Assembly (NCBI RefSeq): GCF_001412535.1
Contig: NZ_CP011774.1
Coordinates: 3,033,501-3,097,500, forward strand
From: Limnohabitans sp. 63ED37-2
GTDB taxonomy: Bacteria > Pseudomonadota > Gammaproteobacteria > Burkholderiales > Burkholderiaceae_C
DNA length: 64,000 nt
Direction of reading: 5' to 3'
Shown here: positions 1-8,027 of the stretch, one piece after another
Layout: each line of letters opens with the position of its first letter
Position numbering within the stretch: position 1 is the first letter of the stretch
Translations under genes and position numbers: made by a program
Notes under the pieces: model-generated
Seen by the model: only the letters and a program-made list of their open reading frames with translations
Database searches by the model: none
What the model was told of the DNA's origin: nothing

Positions 1-148
1 TCAGCTCCAGCTCTTCTTCGAGTGCGTCAAACACCTTCAGGAACAAGAGCCAAGTGAGCTGCGAGATGCGCTGCGCATCGCCATCCACGCCACTGTCTTG
101 GCGCATGATGTCTTGGATGGATTTGATGACGGATGAGAGGTTGGACAT
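1..148 (-). CDS. hsdM: Type I restriction-modification methylase subunit HsdM (5' fragment)
   Basis: Only the first 49 codons are present; the gene runs off the left edge of the window. The ATG lies at 148-146 on the minus strand and the peptide begins MSNLSSVIKSIQDIMRQDSG, continuing with ISQLTWLLFLKVFDALEEE. This is the typical start of the HsdM N-terminal helical (N12-type) domain, which packs against the specificity subunit and precedes the AdoMet-dependent N6-adenine methylase domain. The gene follows hsdR on the same strand after 58 nt holding a palindrome, so it belongs to the same operon. hsdS is not visible and presumably lies further downstream. The family call rests on a short N-terminal match. 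Confidence 0.85.
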   Translation of the reverse strand, partial: MSNLSSVIKSIQDIMRQDSGVDGDAQRISQLTWLLFLKVFDALEEELEL

Positions 149-171
149 GTTTTTATGGGTTCGGTTCTGTC

Positions 172-191
172 ATTCCCGCGCACGCGGGAAT
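172..191. repeat. REP-like palindrome between hsdR and hsdM
   Basis: A 9-bp perfect inverted repeat, ATTCCCGCG (172-180) and CGCGGGAAT (183-191), is separated by 2 nt. It lies in the gap between hsdR and hsdM and resembles the short intergenic palindromic repeats of beta- and gammaproteobacteria. The hairpin could stabilise or attenuate the hsdR-hsdM transcript. A second, related palindrome sits about 60 bp away inside hsdR. Confidence 0.7.
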
Positions 192-206
192 CCAGGTATT
201 GAGACT

Positions 207-2729
207 TCAGGCGCGTGAGTCCGGGGGATGGATGCCCGCATTCGCGGGCATGACAGTGACTTGAGGTGCGTACAGCTCGCGCTCTAGCGTTTGCAGTGCG
301 CCAAGGTATTGGGGGCGACCGCCAAAGCTTTTCACCAACTCGCTGGCCGAGCCCATTTGGGTGAAAGGCTGGACTTTGAAGACGTCGTTGCTTTCGATGG
401 TGGCGATGCCTTCGTCGGCGTATTTGTCGATCAGTGCGTCGATCACCTTGCGGGCGACGGGGCCGTATTGTGTGAAGGCGTTGCGCTTTTTGACGCGGTT
501 GGCGCGCTCGCGGCGGGTCAGGGGTGGCTGGTTGTAGGCCACATGCAAGAGCAGGTCGAAAGGGTCAAGGTCTTTGCCAATTTCTTCGGCCAGTGCTTCG
601 ATCAAGACCCCTTGCTTTTCAAGCTCTTCCACCAAGGCAGCTTTGCGGTCGGCGTCGTTCCAGGCTTGCAAGAATTTGTCGAGCGAGTCGTATTGCTTGG
701 CGAGGTTGATGCGGGTGTAATCGCGCAGGCTTTCGGTGATGAGCTTTCCGTCGGCGCTGAGGTATTGCACGCGCTCACGCGCCACCGCCACGGTGACCAT
801 GCCGCCGAGGACGTATTTCTTGGGCTCGGCATCACCGCCTGCACCGGGCGCGGTGTAACCGCCTGCTTGTGCACCAAAGGGATCGGCCAGTGGATCAGGT
901 TGGCCCGTCGTCAGCGGGTCGCCCATGCCCGGCGTGCCTGTCAGCTCGTCTGGCGGTGTCACAGGTTCATCGCCTTTGGGCTGATAAATCTGCACAGGCT
1001 CGCCATCAAACTTGGGGTCGGCAAAGAGTTCAGTGGCGCGTTTGAAGTCGAGGATGGTGAACCAGGTTTTGCCCAGGTCTTCGCGCAGGCGGGTGCCCCA
1101 GCCAATGATCTGCTTGAACAGCGTCATGGACTTGATGTTTTGGTCCAGCACGATGAGCTTGCAGGTTTGTGCGTCCACCCCGGTGCTCATGAGCTTGGAG
1201 GTGGTGGCAATCACCGGATATGTTTTTTCTGGGTCGATGAAGTTGTCAAGCTCCAGCTTGCCCTCGGCGTTGTCGCCCGTGATTTGCACCACGTATTTGG
1301 GGTGGTCTTTGCAAATGTCGGCATTGGCATTGGCCAGCGCTTGGCGCATGCGGGCGGCGTGGTCGATGTCTTCGCAAAACACGATGGTCTTGGCGTAGCG
1401 GTCGGTGGCCTTGAGGTATTCGGTGATCTTGGCAGCCACCACTTCGTCGCGCTTTTCCAGAACCAGTTTGCGGTTCATGTCGGTGGCGTTGTAAATGCGG
1501 TCTTCGATCAGGTGGCCGTGTTTGTCGGTCATGCCCTGCGTGGGCCGCCAGCCAAAGGTGTCTTTGTCCAAGTCCACCCGCACGACTTTGTAGGGCGACA
1601 AGAAGCCGTCTTCGATGCCTTGCTTGAGGCTGTAGGTGTAGATGGGCTCGCCAAAGTAGTCGCTGTTGGAGGTGTCTTGCGTTTCTTTGGGCGTGGCCGT
1701 CAGGCCCACCTGCGCAGCGTTGCCGAAATACGTGAGGATCTCGCGCCAAGCCGAGTCTTCGTTGGCGCTGCCTCGGTGGCACTCGTCCACCACGATCAAA
1801 TCGAAGAAGTCGGGGCTGAACTGTTTGTAGATGTTGCGCTCTTCTTCGGTGCCGGTGACGGCCTGGTAGAGCGAGAGGTAAATCTCGTAGCTTTTATCAA
1901 CCAGCTTGGTGGTTTTGTTGACGGCAAGGTCTACGTTTTCCAATGTGACCTGGCCTTGGGCGTCAACACGTTCTACGCCTTTGGCGTTGGGGCTGAGCTT
2001 GGCCATCGCGCCCTTGAAGGGCCGAAAGTCATTGACCATGGTCTGGTCGATCAGGATGTTGCGGTCGGCCAGAAACAGGATGCGTTTTTTGGCACCACTC
2101 TTCCACAAGCGCCAGATGATCTGGAAGGCGGTGTAGGTCTTGCCGGTTCCAGTGGCCATGACCAGCATGGCGCGGTTCTGACCTTGGGCAATGGCTTCAA
2201 CGGTGCGGTTGATGGCGTTGATTTGGTAATAACGCGGCGTTTTGCTGGGGGCGTAGTCAAACTCGGCCACTTGGCGAACGGCGGGCGTCCAGCCTTTCCA
2301 AGCGCAATAGCGCTCCCACAGGTCTTGCGGCGAGGGGAATTCGTCCAAAGTGAGGTTTTTCTCCAGCACGCCATCGGCCAGTGTGGCGTCGCGGAACACA
2401 AAGCCGTCGCCATTGCTGGAAAAACAAAAGGGCACGCCAAGCAACTCGGCATAGTTGATGGCTTGTGCCATGCCCGAGCCCATGGGCTTGTTGTTGTCTT
2501 TGGCCTCGACCACTGCAATGGGGATGTTGGCTTTGAAAAACAAGGCGTAGTCGGCCCGCAGCACGGTGCTGAGGTCACGGTGGGCCTTGTTGCCGCGCAC
2601 GCTGACGCGCCCTGCCCGAAGAGGGAACTCGCGGTAAATCTGGTCGAACCCGTGCCACCCAGCCTGCTCCATGGCAGGACGGATGAACTTGTCGCAGATG
2701 TCGCTTTCGGAGAGTTGTTTCTTGTCCAA
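207..2729 (-). CDS. hsdR: Type I restriction endonuclease HsdR (motor/nuclease subunit)
   Basis: HsdR is the DNA-translocating and cleaving subunit of a type I restriction enzyme. The 840-residue protein has an N-terminal PD-(D/E)xK nuclease with D60 and E75-A-K77, a superfamily 2 ATPase with Walker A MATGTGKT at 191-198 and Walker B DECH at 315-318, then the second RecA-like domain and a helical tail. The start is a TTG at 2729; family members also begin just before the LSESDICDKFI motif, and no better ATG or clear ribosome site is seen. The last ~16 residues (containing VMPANAGIHP) are encoded by a palindromic repeat that has extended the reading frame. The gene precedes hsdM in the operon, an order less common than hsdM-hsdS-hsdR. 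Confidence 0.93.
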   Translation of the reverse strand: MDKKQLSESDICDKFIRPAMEQAGWHGFDQIYREFPLRAGRVSVRGNKAHRDLSTVLRADYALFFKANIPIAVVEAKDNNKPMGSGMAQAINYAELLGVPFCFSSNGDGFVFRDATLADGVLEKNLTLDEFPSPQDLWERYCAWKGWTPAVRQVAEFDYAPSKTPRYYQINAINRTVEAIAQGQNRAMLVMATGTGKTYTAFQIIWRLWKSGAKKRILFLADRNILIDQTMVNDFRPFKGAMAKLSPNAKGVERVDAQGQVTLENVDLAVNKTTKLVDKSYEIYLSLYQAVTGTEEERNIYKQFSPDFFDLIVVDECHRGSANEDSAWREILTYFGNAAQVGLTATPKETQDTSNSDYFGEPIYTYSLKQGIEDGFLSPYKVVRVDLDKDTFGWRPTQGMTDKHGHLIEDRIYNATDMNRKLVLEKRDEVVAAKITEYLKATDRYAKTIVFCEDIDHAARMRQALANANADICKDHPKYVVQITGDNAEGKLELDNFIDPEKTYPVIATTSKLMSTGVDAQTCKLIVLDQNIKSMTLFKQIIGWGTRLREDLGKTWFTILDFKRATELFADPKFDGEPVQIYQPKGDEPVTPPDELTGTPGMGDPLTTGQPDPLADPFGAQAGGYTAPGAGGDAEPKKYVLGGMVTVAVARERVQYLSADGKLITESLRDYTRINLAKQYDSLDKFLQAWNDADRKAALVEELEKQGVLIEALAEEIGKDLDPFDLLLHVAYNQPPLTRRERANRVKKRNAFTQYGPVARKVIDALIDKYADEGIATIESNDVFKVQPFTQMGSASELVKSFGGRPQYLGALQTLERELYAPQVTVMPANAGIHPPDSRA
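232..251. repeat. REP-like palindrome inside the 3' end of hsdR
   Basis: Inverted repeat ATGCCCGC (232-239) and GCGGGCAT (244-251) with a 4-nt loop. On the hsdR strand it codes the peptide VMPANAGIH, which recurs at the ends of many proteobacterial proteins through insertion of this repeat class. It supplies the last codons and the stop of hsdR. Confidence 0.75.
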
Positions 2730-2866
2730 GCTGGGGCTCGCGGGGGCTGGGGGCGTGTGGTGGGTAAAGGCTTCTATTTTTAATCATTTTGTGGCCTTTT
2801 ATTCAGGTGACAGACATTTACCTGCGGGTCGTCACAATTAAGGCACTTCTTCAGCCGACAACTCAC

Positions 2867-3613
2867 ATGACTTCACTCAGCTCCGCGTCTATAGCCCTCC
2901 AAGGTGCCTCCAACTTTCGCGATGTCGGTGGCTACCTGAACACCCAAGGCCGCCGCGTGCGGCGCGGTCAGGTGTTCCGCTCAGACCATTTGGCTGGATT
3001 GAAGGGTGAAGACGTGGTGCGTTTGCAATCGCTGGGCATTGGCCACAGCTTGGACTTTCGGGGCGTGAACGAGTGCGCCGCAACGCCCTACGCCATCCCC
3101 GGCGTGGAGCGCGTGGCGCTCACCATCGAGCCCACCGTGATCGCCCGCATGCAGGCGCTGGTCGCGCAAGGTGTGGTGCCCACCACCGAGGAAACCGTGG
3201 ACCTGATGCGCGAGACCTACCGCGATTTTGTGAACCACAACGCGGCCACCTTCGGTCGATTTTTAAAACACCTGCTGGAAAAACCGACGCCACAGGTGTT
3301 TCACTGCACCGCAGGCAAGGACCGCACGGGTTTTGCAGCGGCGCTGCTGCTGTCGGCCCTGGAGGTGGACCGGGCGACCATCGAGCACGATTACCTGCTC
3401 ACCAACCAACTCTACAAACGCGATGCCCGACTCGAAGGCCAAGGCCATCCGCATGTGATGAAGGTGCTTTGGCAAGTGCAGCCCGAGTTTTTGCACGCGG
3501 CGTTCGACACGGTGGATGCGCAGCATGGCGGCATGCGGGAGTACCTGCACGGAGCCATTGGCCTGAGCCCGCAAGAGCTGGCCGAACTCCAGCGCTTGCT
3601 GCTGGAAGCCTGA
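2867..3613 (+). CDS. Tyrosine-phosphatase family protein (Tyr_phosphatase3-like)
   Basis: A 248-residue protein with the ASNFRDVGGY motif near its N-terminus and the P-loop phosphatase signature HCTAGKDRTG (C-x5-R), the thiol-phosphate active site. This pattern fits the Tyr_phosphatase3 family of bacterial dual-specificity or lipid phosphatases; the substrate cannot be read from sequence. The ATG at 2867 is chosen because homologous sequence begins there; the frame is open 26 codons further upstream to 2789 but that part looks like leader. No signal peptide is visible, so it is probably cytoplasmic. It is convergent with metH: the two stop codons sit back to back in the palindrome TGATCA (3611-3616). 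Confidence 0.85.
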   Translation: MTSLSSASIALQGASNFRDVGGYLNTQGRRVRRGQVFRSDHLAGLKGEDVVRLQSLGIGHSLDFRGVNECAATPYAIPGVERVALTIEPTVIARMQALVAQGVVPTTEETVDLMRETYRDFVNHNAATFGRFLKHLLEKPTPQVFHCTAGKDRTGFAAALLLSALEVDRATIEHDYLLTNQLYKRDARLEGQGHPHVMKVLWQVQPEFLHAAFDTVDAQHGGMREYLHGAIGLSPQELAELQRLLLEA

Positions 3614-4660
3614 TCAGGCCGCTTCTTTATAAAAGAAGCCCCCATGCACGTTGCGCGGCGCCAGGGGCGCCACGGCACGGCCGATGGCACCGATGTGATC
3701 GGGCGTGGTGCCACAGCAGCCGCCCACGATGTTGACCAGGCCTTCGGCCGCGAACTCGTGCAGCAGGCGGCTGGTGACTTCGGGTGTCTCGTCAAAGCCG
3801 GTGTCGCTCATGGGGTTGGGCAAGCCGGCGTTGGGGTAGCAGCTGATGAAGGTGTCGCCCGCCACCTTGTTGAGTTCCTGGATATAGGGGCGCATCAGCG
3901 TCGCACCCAAGGCGCAGTTCAGACCAATGGCCAAGGGCTGCGCATGGCGCACGCTGTGCCAAAAGGCGGTGACGGTCTGGCCGCTCAAAATGCGGCCTGA
4001 GGCGTCGGTCACGGTACCGCTGATGATCAGGGGCAAGCGCTCGCCGCTGGCTTCAAAGAATTCTTCGATGGCAAACAGCGCGGCCTTGGCGTTGAGCGTG
4101 TCAAAAATCGTCTCGACCAGCAAGATGTCTGAGCCGCCTTCGACCAAGGCTTCGACCTGCTCGTAATAAGCGGCACGCAACTCTTCAAAAGTCACGTTGC
4201 GGGCACCCGCGTCGTTCACATCGGGGCTGATGCTGGCGGTCTTGGGCGTGGGGCCCAAAGCGCCCACCACATAGCGGGGCTTGTCGGGCGTAGAAAACTT
4301 GTCGCAGGCGGCGCGGGCCAATTTGGCGGACTGCAGGTTCATCTCACGGGTCAGGTGCTGCATGTCGTAATCGGCCTGGGCTATTGATGTCGCGCCAAAG
4401 GTGTTGGTCTCGATCATGTCGGCCCCGGCAGCCAAGTAGCCCTCGTGGATGTCGCGGATCACGTCGGGGCGGGTCAGGCTCAGCAACTCGTTGTTGCCCT
4501 TGACGTCTTTGGGAAAGTCCTTGAAACGCTCGCCCCGGTAGTCGGCTTCGGTCAGCTTAAAGCGCTGGATCATGGTGCCCATGGCCCCATCGAGGATGGC
4601 GATGCGGGTGTTCAGGATCTCGGGGAGCGCTTGGGCGCGGGTGTAAACAGGGGTCTTCAT
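3614..4660 (-). CDS. metH: Methionine synthase, homocysteine-binding module (split MetH, N-terminal part)
   Basis: This 348-residue protein corresponds only to the homocysteine S-methyltransferase domain of cobalamin-dependent methionine synthase. Visible signatures are LDGAMGTMIQ near the N-terminus, ETNTFGATSI, and the zinc-binding cysteines in GLNCALG and VGGCCGTTP. The pterin-, B12- and AdoMet-binding domains of full-length MetH (about 1,200 residues) are absent, so the gene is one half of a split methionine synthase, as in many Burkholderiales; the partner is not in the window. It lies 24 nt downstream of queC on the same strand, and no riboswitch fits in that gap. Confidence 0.9.
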   Translation of the reverse strand: MKTPVYTRAQALPEILNTRIAILDGAMGTMIQRFKLTEADYRGERFKDFPKDVKGNNELLSLTRPDVIRDIHEGYLAAGADMIETNTFGATSIAQADYDMQHLTREMNLQSAKLARAACDKFSTPDKPRYVVGALGPTPKTASISPDVNDAGARNVTFEELRAAYYEQVEALVEGGSDILLVETIFDTLNAKAALFAIEEFFEASGERLPLIISGTVTDASGRILSGQTVTAFWHSVRHAQPLAIGLNCALGATLMRPYIQELNKVAGDTFISCYPNAGLPNPMSDTGFDETPEVTSRLLHEFAAEGLVNIVGGCCGTTPDHIGAIGRAVAPLAPRNVHGGFFYKEAA

Positions 4661-4684
4661 GCCCCTATTGTAAAAGTGCGGGAT

Positions 4685-5404
4685 TCAGGCCTTTTGAAAT
4701 CGGTCAAATCCTGCTGCCCGCAACTCGCACGCCGGGCACTGGCCACAGCCATAACCCCAGTCGTGGCGATGGGTGCGGTCACCCAGGTAGCAGGTGTGGC
4801 TGTGCTCCACGATCAAATCCACCAAGGCCTGCCCACCGCCACCGACATCGGCCTTTTGGCCCAGGTCGTGCGCCAATTGCCAAGTCTGGGCCTTGTCGAT
4901 CCACATGAGCGGGGTTTCGATCAGCAGCTTGCGGTCCATGCCGAGCGACAGGGCCACCTGCATGGCTTTCATGGTGTCGTCGCGGCAGTCGGGGTAGCCC
5001 GAAAAATCGGTCTCGCACACGCCTGTGACGATGACCTGCAGGCCCCGGCGGTAGGCCAGTGCAGCGGCGAGCGTCAGGAACAGCAGGTTGCGCCCCGGCA
5101 CAAAGGTGTTGGGCAAGCCCGAACTTTCCATCTCGATGGCCGTGTCGCGGGTCAGTGATGTTTCGCTGATCTGGCCCAGAATGCCCGCGTCCAGCAGGTG
5201 GTCTTCGCCCAGTTTGGGGGCCCAGGCCGGGAACCGGCTTTTGAGGGCCGCCAGCACATTCAGGCGGGCGTCCAGCTCGACTTTGTGGCGCTGGCCATAG
5301 TCAAAGGCCAAGGTTTCAACACGTTCATAACGGCTCAAAGCGTGGGCCAAGCAGGTGGTGGAGTCTTGGCCACCAGAAAACAGGACAAGGGCGGAGGTGT
5401 GCAT
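4685..5404 (-). CDS. queC: 7-cyano-7-deazaguanine synthase QueC
   Basis: QueC converts 7-carboxy-7-deazaguanine to preQ0 using ammonia and ATP in queuosine biosynthesis. The protein begins MHTSALVLFSGGQDSTTC, carrying the SGGxDS pyrophosphate loop of the PP-loop ATPases. It ends with the Zn-binding cysteine cluster (CYLG, then GYGCGQCPACELR). Length of 239 residues is normal. The ATG at 5404 is preferred over the longer open frame, which would run into a hairpin repeat. It is divergent from recQ, and its 5' leader contains a long hairpin (5457-5538). Confidence 0.94.
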   Translation of the reverse strand: MHTSALVLFSGGQDSTTCLAHALSRYERVETLAFDYGQRHKVELDARLNVLAALKSRFPAWAPKLGEDHLLDAGILGQISETSLTRDTAIEMESSGLPNTFVPGRNLLFLTLAAALAYRRGLQVIVTGVCETDFSGYPDCRDDTMKAMQVALSLGMDRKLLIETPLMWIDKAQTWQLAHDLGQKADVGGGGQALVDLIVEHSHTCYLGDRTHRHDWGYGCGQCPACELRAAGFDRFQKA

Positions 5405-5456
5405 GGGGTGGGATGGTAACGCTGTCTCTGTCGGGAGAGCTGTCTGAGTCGGGGCA

Positions 5457-5538
5457 CGTTTGGAAGGGGGCGGCGGCGGGCTCCTCATGAGGCGGGGGTA
5501 CGCCAAAATCGTCGCCCGCCGCCGGCCCCTTCCAAACG
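5457..5538. repeat. Hairpin element A (conserved loop, private stem)
   Basis: Arms 5457-5481 and 5514-5538 pair over 25 bp with one mismatch (CGTTTGGAAGGGG... with ...CCCCTTCCAAACG). The 32-nt loop contains the palindrome CCTCATGAGG, then GGCGGGGGTACGCC, then AAAATCGTC. The loop and the three stem bases before and including its edge are identical, in reverse orientation, to element B, while the rest of the stem is unrelated. Confidence 0.85.
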
Positions 5539-5656
5539 CTGGTGGTTGTCTTCAGCCTTGCTGGCGGTGAATACATGCCTTGCAGTCGGTGACCGCTTTT
5601 TTTGCAGCCACCAAACGCTAGCCTTGAGCGTACTGGCCGCGCAGCCCATGGTATTC

Positions 5657-5742
5657 GTGGGTGGGTGAGGGCGGGTACAGGGTGACGATTTTGGCGTACC
5701 CCCGCCTCATGAGGAGCCCTGTGCCCGCCCTCACCCACCCAC
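5657..5742. repeat. Hairpin element B (same loop inverted, different stem)
   Basis: Arms 5657-5682 and 5717-5742 pair over 26 bp with a single G-U type wobble (GTGGGTGGGTGAGGGCGGG... with ...CCCGCCCTCACCCACCCAC). The 34-nt loop is the exact reverse complement of the loop in element A. It ends 89 nt before the recQ start chosen here. Confidence 0.85.
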
Positions 5743-5831
5743 ACCACACCCGCAAAAACTCAAGCGACAAACGCAAAACCCAAGCCATCCATAGAGGACA
5801 ATCAAGCCTTCAAAAAGCTGTCCAACCCTAC

Positions 5832-7715
5832 GTGTCCCCACACCTCCCCATCCTGCGCGAAGTATTTGGCTACGACGCCTTTCGCGGCCCGCAGCAGGCC
5901 ATCATCGACCATGTGGCGGCCGGGGGCGATGCACTGGTGCTCATGCCCACTGGCGGGGGCAAATCGCTGTGCTACCAAATCCCGGCCATTGCACGCCAGC
6001 GCGCAGGCCATGGCATCACCGTCGTGGTCTCACCCCTGATCGCGCTGATGCACGACCAAGTGGGTGCACTGCACGAAGCTGGCGTAAGCGCCGCCTTCCT
6101 CAACTCCTCACTCACCAGCGAAGAAGCATCTGACATTGAACGCCGCTTGTTACGCGGTGAGATCACCCTGCTGTATGCGGCGCCCGAACGCGTGACCAAC
6201 GCCCGCTTTTTGGCGCAGATGGATTCGCTGCTCGAGCGCGGGCTGCTGAGCCTGTTTGCGATCGACGAAGCGCATTGCGTGAGCCAATGGGGCCACGACT
6301 TCCGGCCTGAATACCGGGGTCTGTCGGTGCTGCACGAACGCTACCCCAGCGTGCCGCGTGTGGCGCTCACGGCCACCGCCGATGCGCTGACCCGCGCCGA
6401 CATCGTCGAGCGGCTGCAGCTGGAAAACGCCGAGCTGTTCATCAGCAGCTTTGACCGCCCGAATATCCGTTACACCATCGTCGAGAAAAAAGACGCCAGC
6501 ACCCAGCTGCTGCGCTTCATCGAACGCGAACACCCCGAAGAAGCGGGTGTGGTCTATTGCCAGTCGCGCAAGCGGGTCGAAGAGATCGCGGCCATGTTGT
6601 GCGAAGCGGGCATCCGCGCGCTGCCTTACCACGCCGGGCTGGACACAGCGGTGCGCCAGCGCCACCAGAACGAGTTTTTGCGCGAAGACGGTGTGGTGAT
6701 GGTCGCGACCGTGGCCTTTGGCATGGGCATCGACAAGCCCGATGTGCGCTTTGTGGCGCACCTGGACATGCCCAAGAACATCGAGGGCTATTACCAAGAA
6801 ACGGGCCGCGCCGGGCGCGACGGCTTGGCGTCGGATGCGTGGATGGCCTACGGCCTGCAGGACGTGGTGAACCAGCGCCGCATGATTGACGAGAGCCCGG
6901 CGGGCGAAGAGTTCAAGCAGGTCATGCGCGGCAAACTCGACGCGTTGCTGGCCCTGGCCGAAGCCACCGACTGCCGCCGTGTGCGGCTGCTGAGTTACTT
7001 TGGCGAAAGCTACAGCAGCCAAAAGGACAGCGCACAAGGCGTTTACATGCCCTTTTGTGGCAACTGCGACAACTGCCTGAACCCGCCCGAAGTCTGGGAC
7101 GGCACCGATGCGGCACGCAAGCTGCTGTCCACCGTATACCGCACCCAGCAAAGCAGCGGCCACAGCTTTGGGGCCAGCCACACCATGGACATCGTGCGCG
7201 GCAAAAAAACCGAGAAAGTGGCGCAGCGCGGCCACGAGAGCATCAGCACCTTTGGACTGGGCGCCGAATACAGCGAACAACAGCTGCGCGCCGTGATGCG
7301 CCAGTTGATCGCGATTGGCGCTTTGCATGTGCACACCGAAGACGGCTTCAGCACCCTGCACCTGACCGAGGCCTCACGCGCTGTGCTCAAAGGCGATGTG
7401 CCCGTGCAATTGCGCGAGAGCACCAGCCAACGCAGCGACAAAAAGAGCCGCACACGCAGCGGCCCCGCCCCCGCTGCGGCCAACCTGGGGCCCGATGCGA
7501 TGGTACGCTTCATCAACCTCAAGGCCTGGCGCGCTGAAGTGGCCAAAGAGCACAACCTGCCCGCGTACGTCATCTTTCATGACGCGACGCTGGCCGCCAT
7601 TGCCGAGGCCGCACCCCAAAGTCTGGCGCAGCTTCAAGGCATCAGCGGCTTGGGCGTGAAGAAGCTTGAAGCCTACGGACCCCAAGTGCTGCGGGTGTGT
7701 AATGGGGCGGCTTGA
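5832..7715 (+). CDS. recQ: ATP-dependent DNA helicase RecQ
   Basis: RecQ is a 3'-5' superfamily 2 helicase acting in recombination and fork repair. From the GTG at 5832 the 627-residue protein starts just before the family motif VFGYDAFRGPQQ. Walker A PTGGGKS lies at 39-45 and the DEAH box at 145-148, followed by the aromatic-rich loop HCVSQWGHDFRPEY. The RQC zinc site shows MPFCGNCDNC, and a C-terminal HRDC domain follows (FINLKAWRAEVAKEHNLPAY). An ATG at 5661 is in frame but would translate through hairpin element B, so the GTG is preferred. Confidence 0.93.
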   Translation: MSPHLPILREVFGYDAFRGPQQAIIDHVAAGGDALVLMPTGGGKSLCYQIPAIARQRAGHGITVVVSPLIALMHDQVGALHEAGVSAAFLNSSLTSEEASDIERRLLRGEITLLYAAPERVTNARFLAQMDSLLERGLLSLFAIDEAHCVSQWGHDFRPEYRGLSVLHERYPSVPRVALTATADALTRADIVERLQLENAELFISSFDRPNIRYTIVEKKDASTQLLRFIEREHPEEAGVVYCQSRKRVEEIAAMLCEAGIRALPYHAGLDTAVRQRHQNEFLREDGVVMVATVAFGMGIDKPDVRFVAHLDMPKNIEGYYQETGRAGRDGLASDAWMAYGLQDVVNQRRMIDESPAGEEFKQVMRGKLDALLALAEATDCRRVRLLSYFGESYSSQKDSAQGVYMPFCGNCDNCLNPPEVWDGTDAARKLLSTVYRTQQSSGHSFGASHTMDIVRGKKTEKVAQRGHESISTFGLGAEYSEQQLRAVMRQLIAIGALHVHTEDGFSTLHLTEASRAVLKGDVPVQLRESTSQRSDKKSRTRSGPAPAAANLGPDAMVRFINLKAWRAEVAKEHNLPAYVIFHDATLAAIAEAAPQSLAQLQGISGLGVKKLEAYGPQVLRVCNGAA

Positions 7716-7721
7716 AACGCT

Positions 7722-8024
7722 TCAAACCTCTTCGTCTTGATAGCCAGCTTCGCGCTGGTGGCGAATGCGTGCCACCATGACCCGGTCCAAAACATCGTCC
7801 CACGCATAGCGGGCCAGATAGCCGCTACGCCTGCGGGAGATGATCAGTTCACGCAAACCATCTTCCACCGGTCGGCCAATGCCGGGTTGATGCGTCAACA
7901 CTTGCAAGGCATCCAAAATGAAATCGAGCAGTTCCCCAGCCAATGGGTCTTCGGACTCATACAAAAACGTTTCCAGCCGGACCAAATCCTGAAATGCTGC
8001 TGGGCTTAGAAAAACGGTGCTCAC
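7722..8024 (-). CDS. RelE/ParE-family toxin of a type II toxin-antitoxin system
   Basis: A 100-residue basic protein with the compact RelE/ParE fold pattern: an N-terminal FLSPAAFQDLVRLETFL helix pair, the GIGRPV turn, RELII, and a C-terminal strand DRVMVARIRHQRE. This pattern fits ParE/plasmid-stabilisation toxins, which poison gyrase, or RelE-type mRNA interferases; the target cannot be decided here. The start is GTG at 8024, 3 nt after the antitoxin stop (TGA GGT GTG), so translation is probably coupled. It is convergent with recQ, 6 nt away. Confidence 0.85.
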   Translation of the reverse strand: MSTVFLSPAAFQDLVRLETFLYESEDPLAGELLDFILDALQVLTHQPGIGRPVEDGLRELIISRRRSGYLARYAWDDVLDRVMVARIRHQREAGYQDEEV

Positions 8025-8027
8025 ACC

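Larger units (their letters stand above)
5405..5831. other. 427-bp divergent gap queC/recQ with two paired hairpin elements
   Basis: This non-coding gap separates the divergent queC and recQ genes. It contains a perfect 36-bp inverted repeat whose two copies, 5478-5513 and 5684-5719, each form the apical part of a longer hairpin. The space between the hairpins (5539-5656) shows no gene. CCAAACGCT occurs at 5532 and again at 5611. A frame upstream of recQ is open across the right-hand hairpin but does not look coding. Promoters for both genes must lie here, so both transcripts may carry a hairpin in their leader. Confidence 0.8.

Noticed and set aside
291..2783. 830-codon open frame on the plus strand opposite hsdR
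   Set aside because: It is the antisense shadow of a GC-rich gene with clear HsdR motifs; the translation shows no recognisable domain and is rich in Val/Gly/His as expected for antisense frames.
5405..5538. preQ1 riboswitch in the queC leader
   Set aside because: The leader has a long perfect hairpin but not the short H-type pseudoknot pattern with an A-rich tail of preQ1-I, nor any preQ1-II features I can recognise.
5457..5742. Integron attC sites
   Set aside because: The outer ends do not show the required RYYYAAC and GTTRRRY core orientation, and no integrase or cassette array is present.
5661..5831. N-terminal extension of recQ from the ATG at 5661
   Set aside because: These 57 codons cross hairpin element B and do not resemble RecQ; family sequence begins at the GTG at 5832.
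6150..7361. 403-codon minus-strand frame opposite recQ
   Set aside because: Antisense shadow of recQ; no domain pattern.
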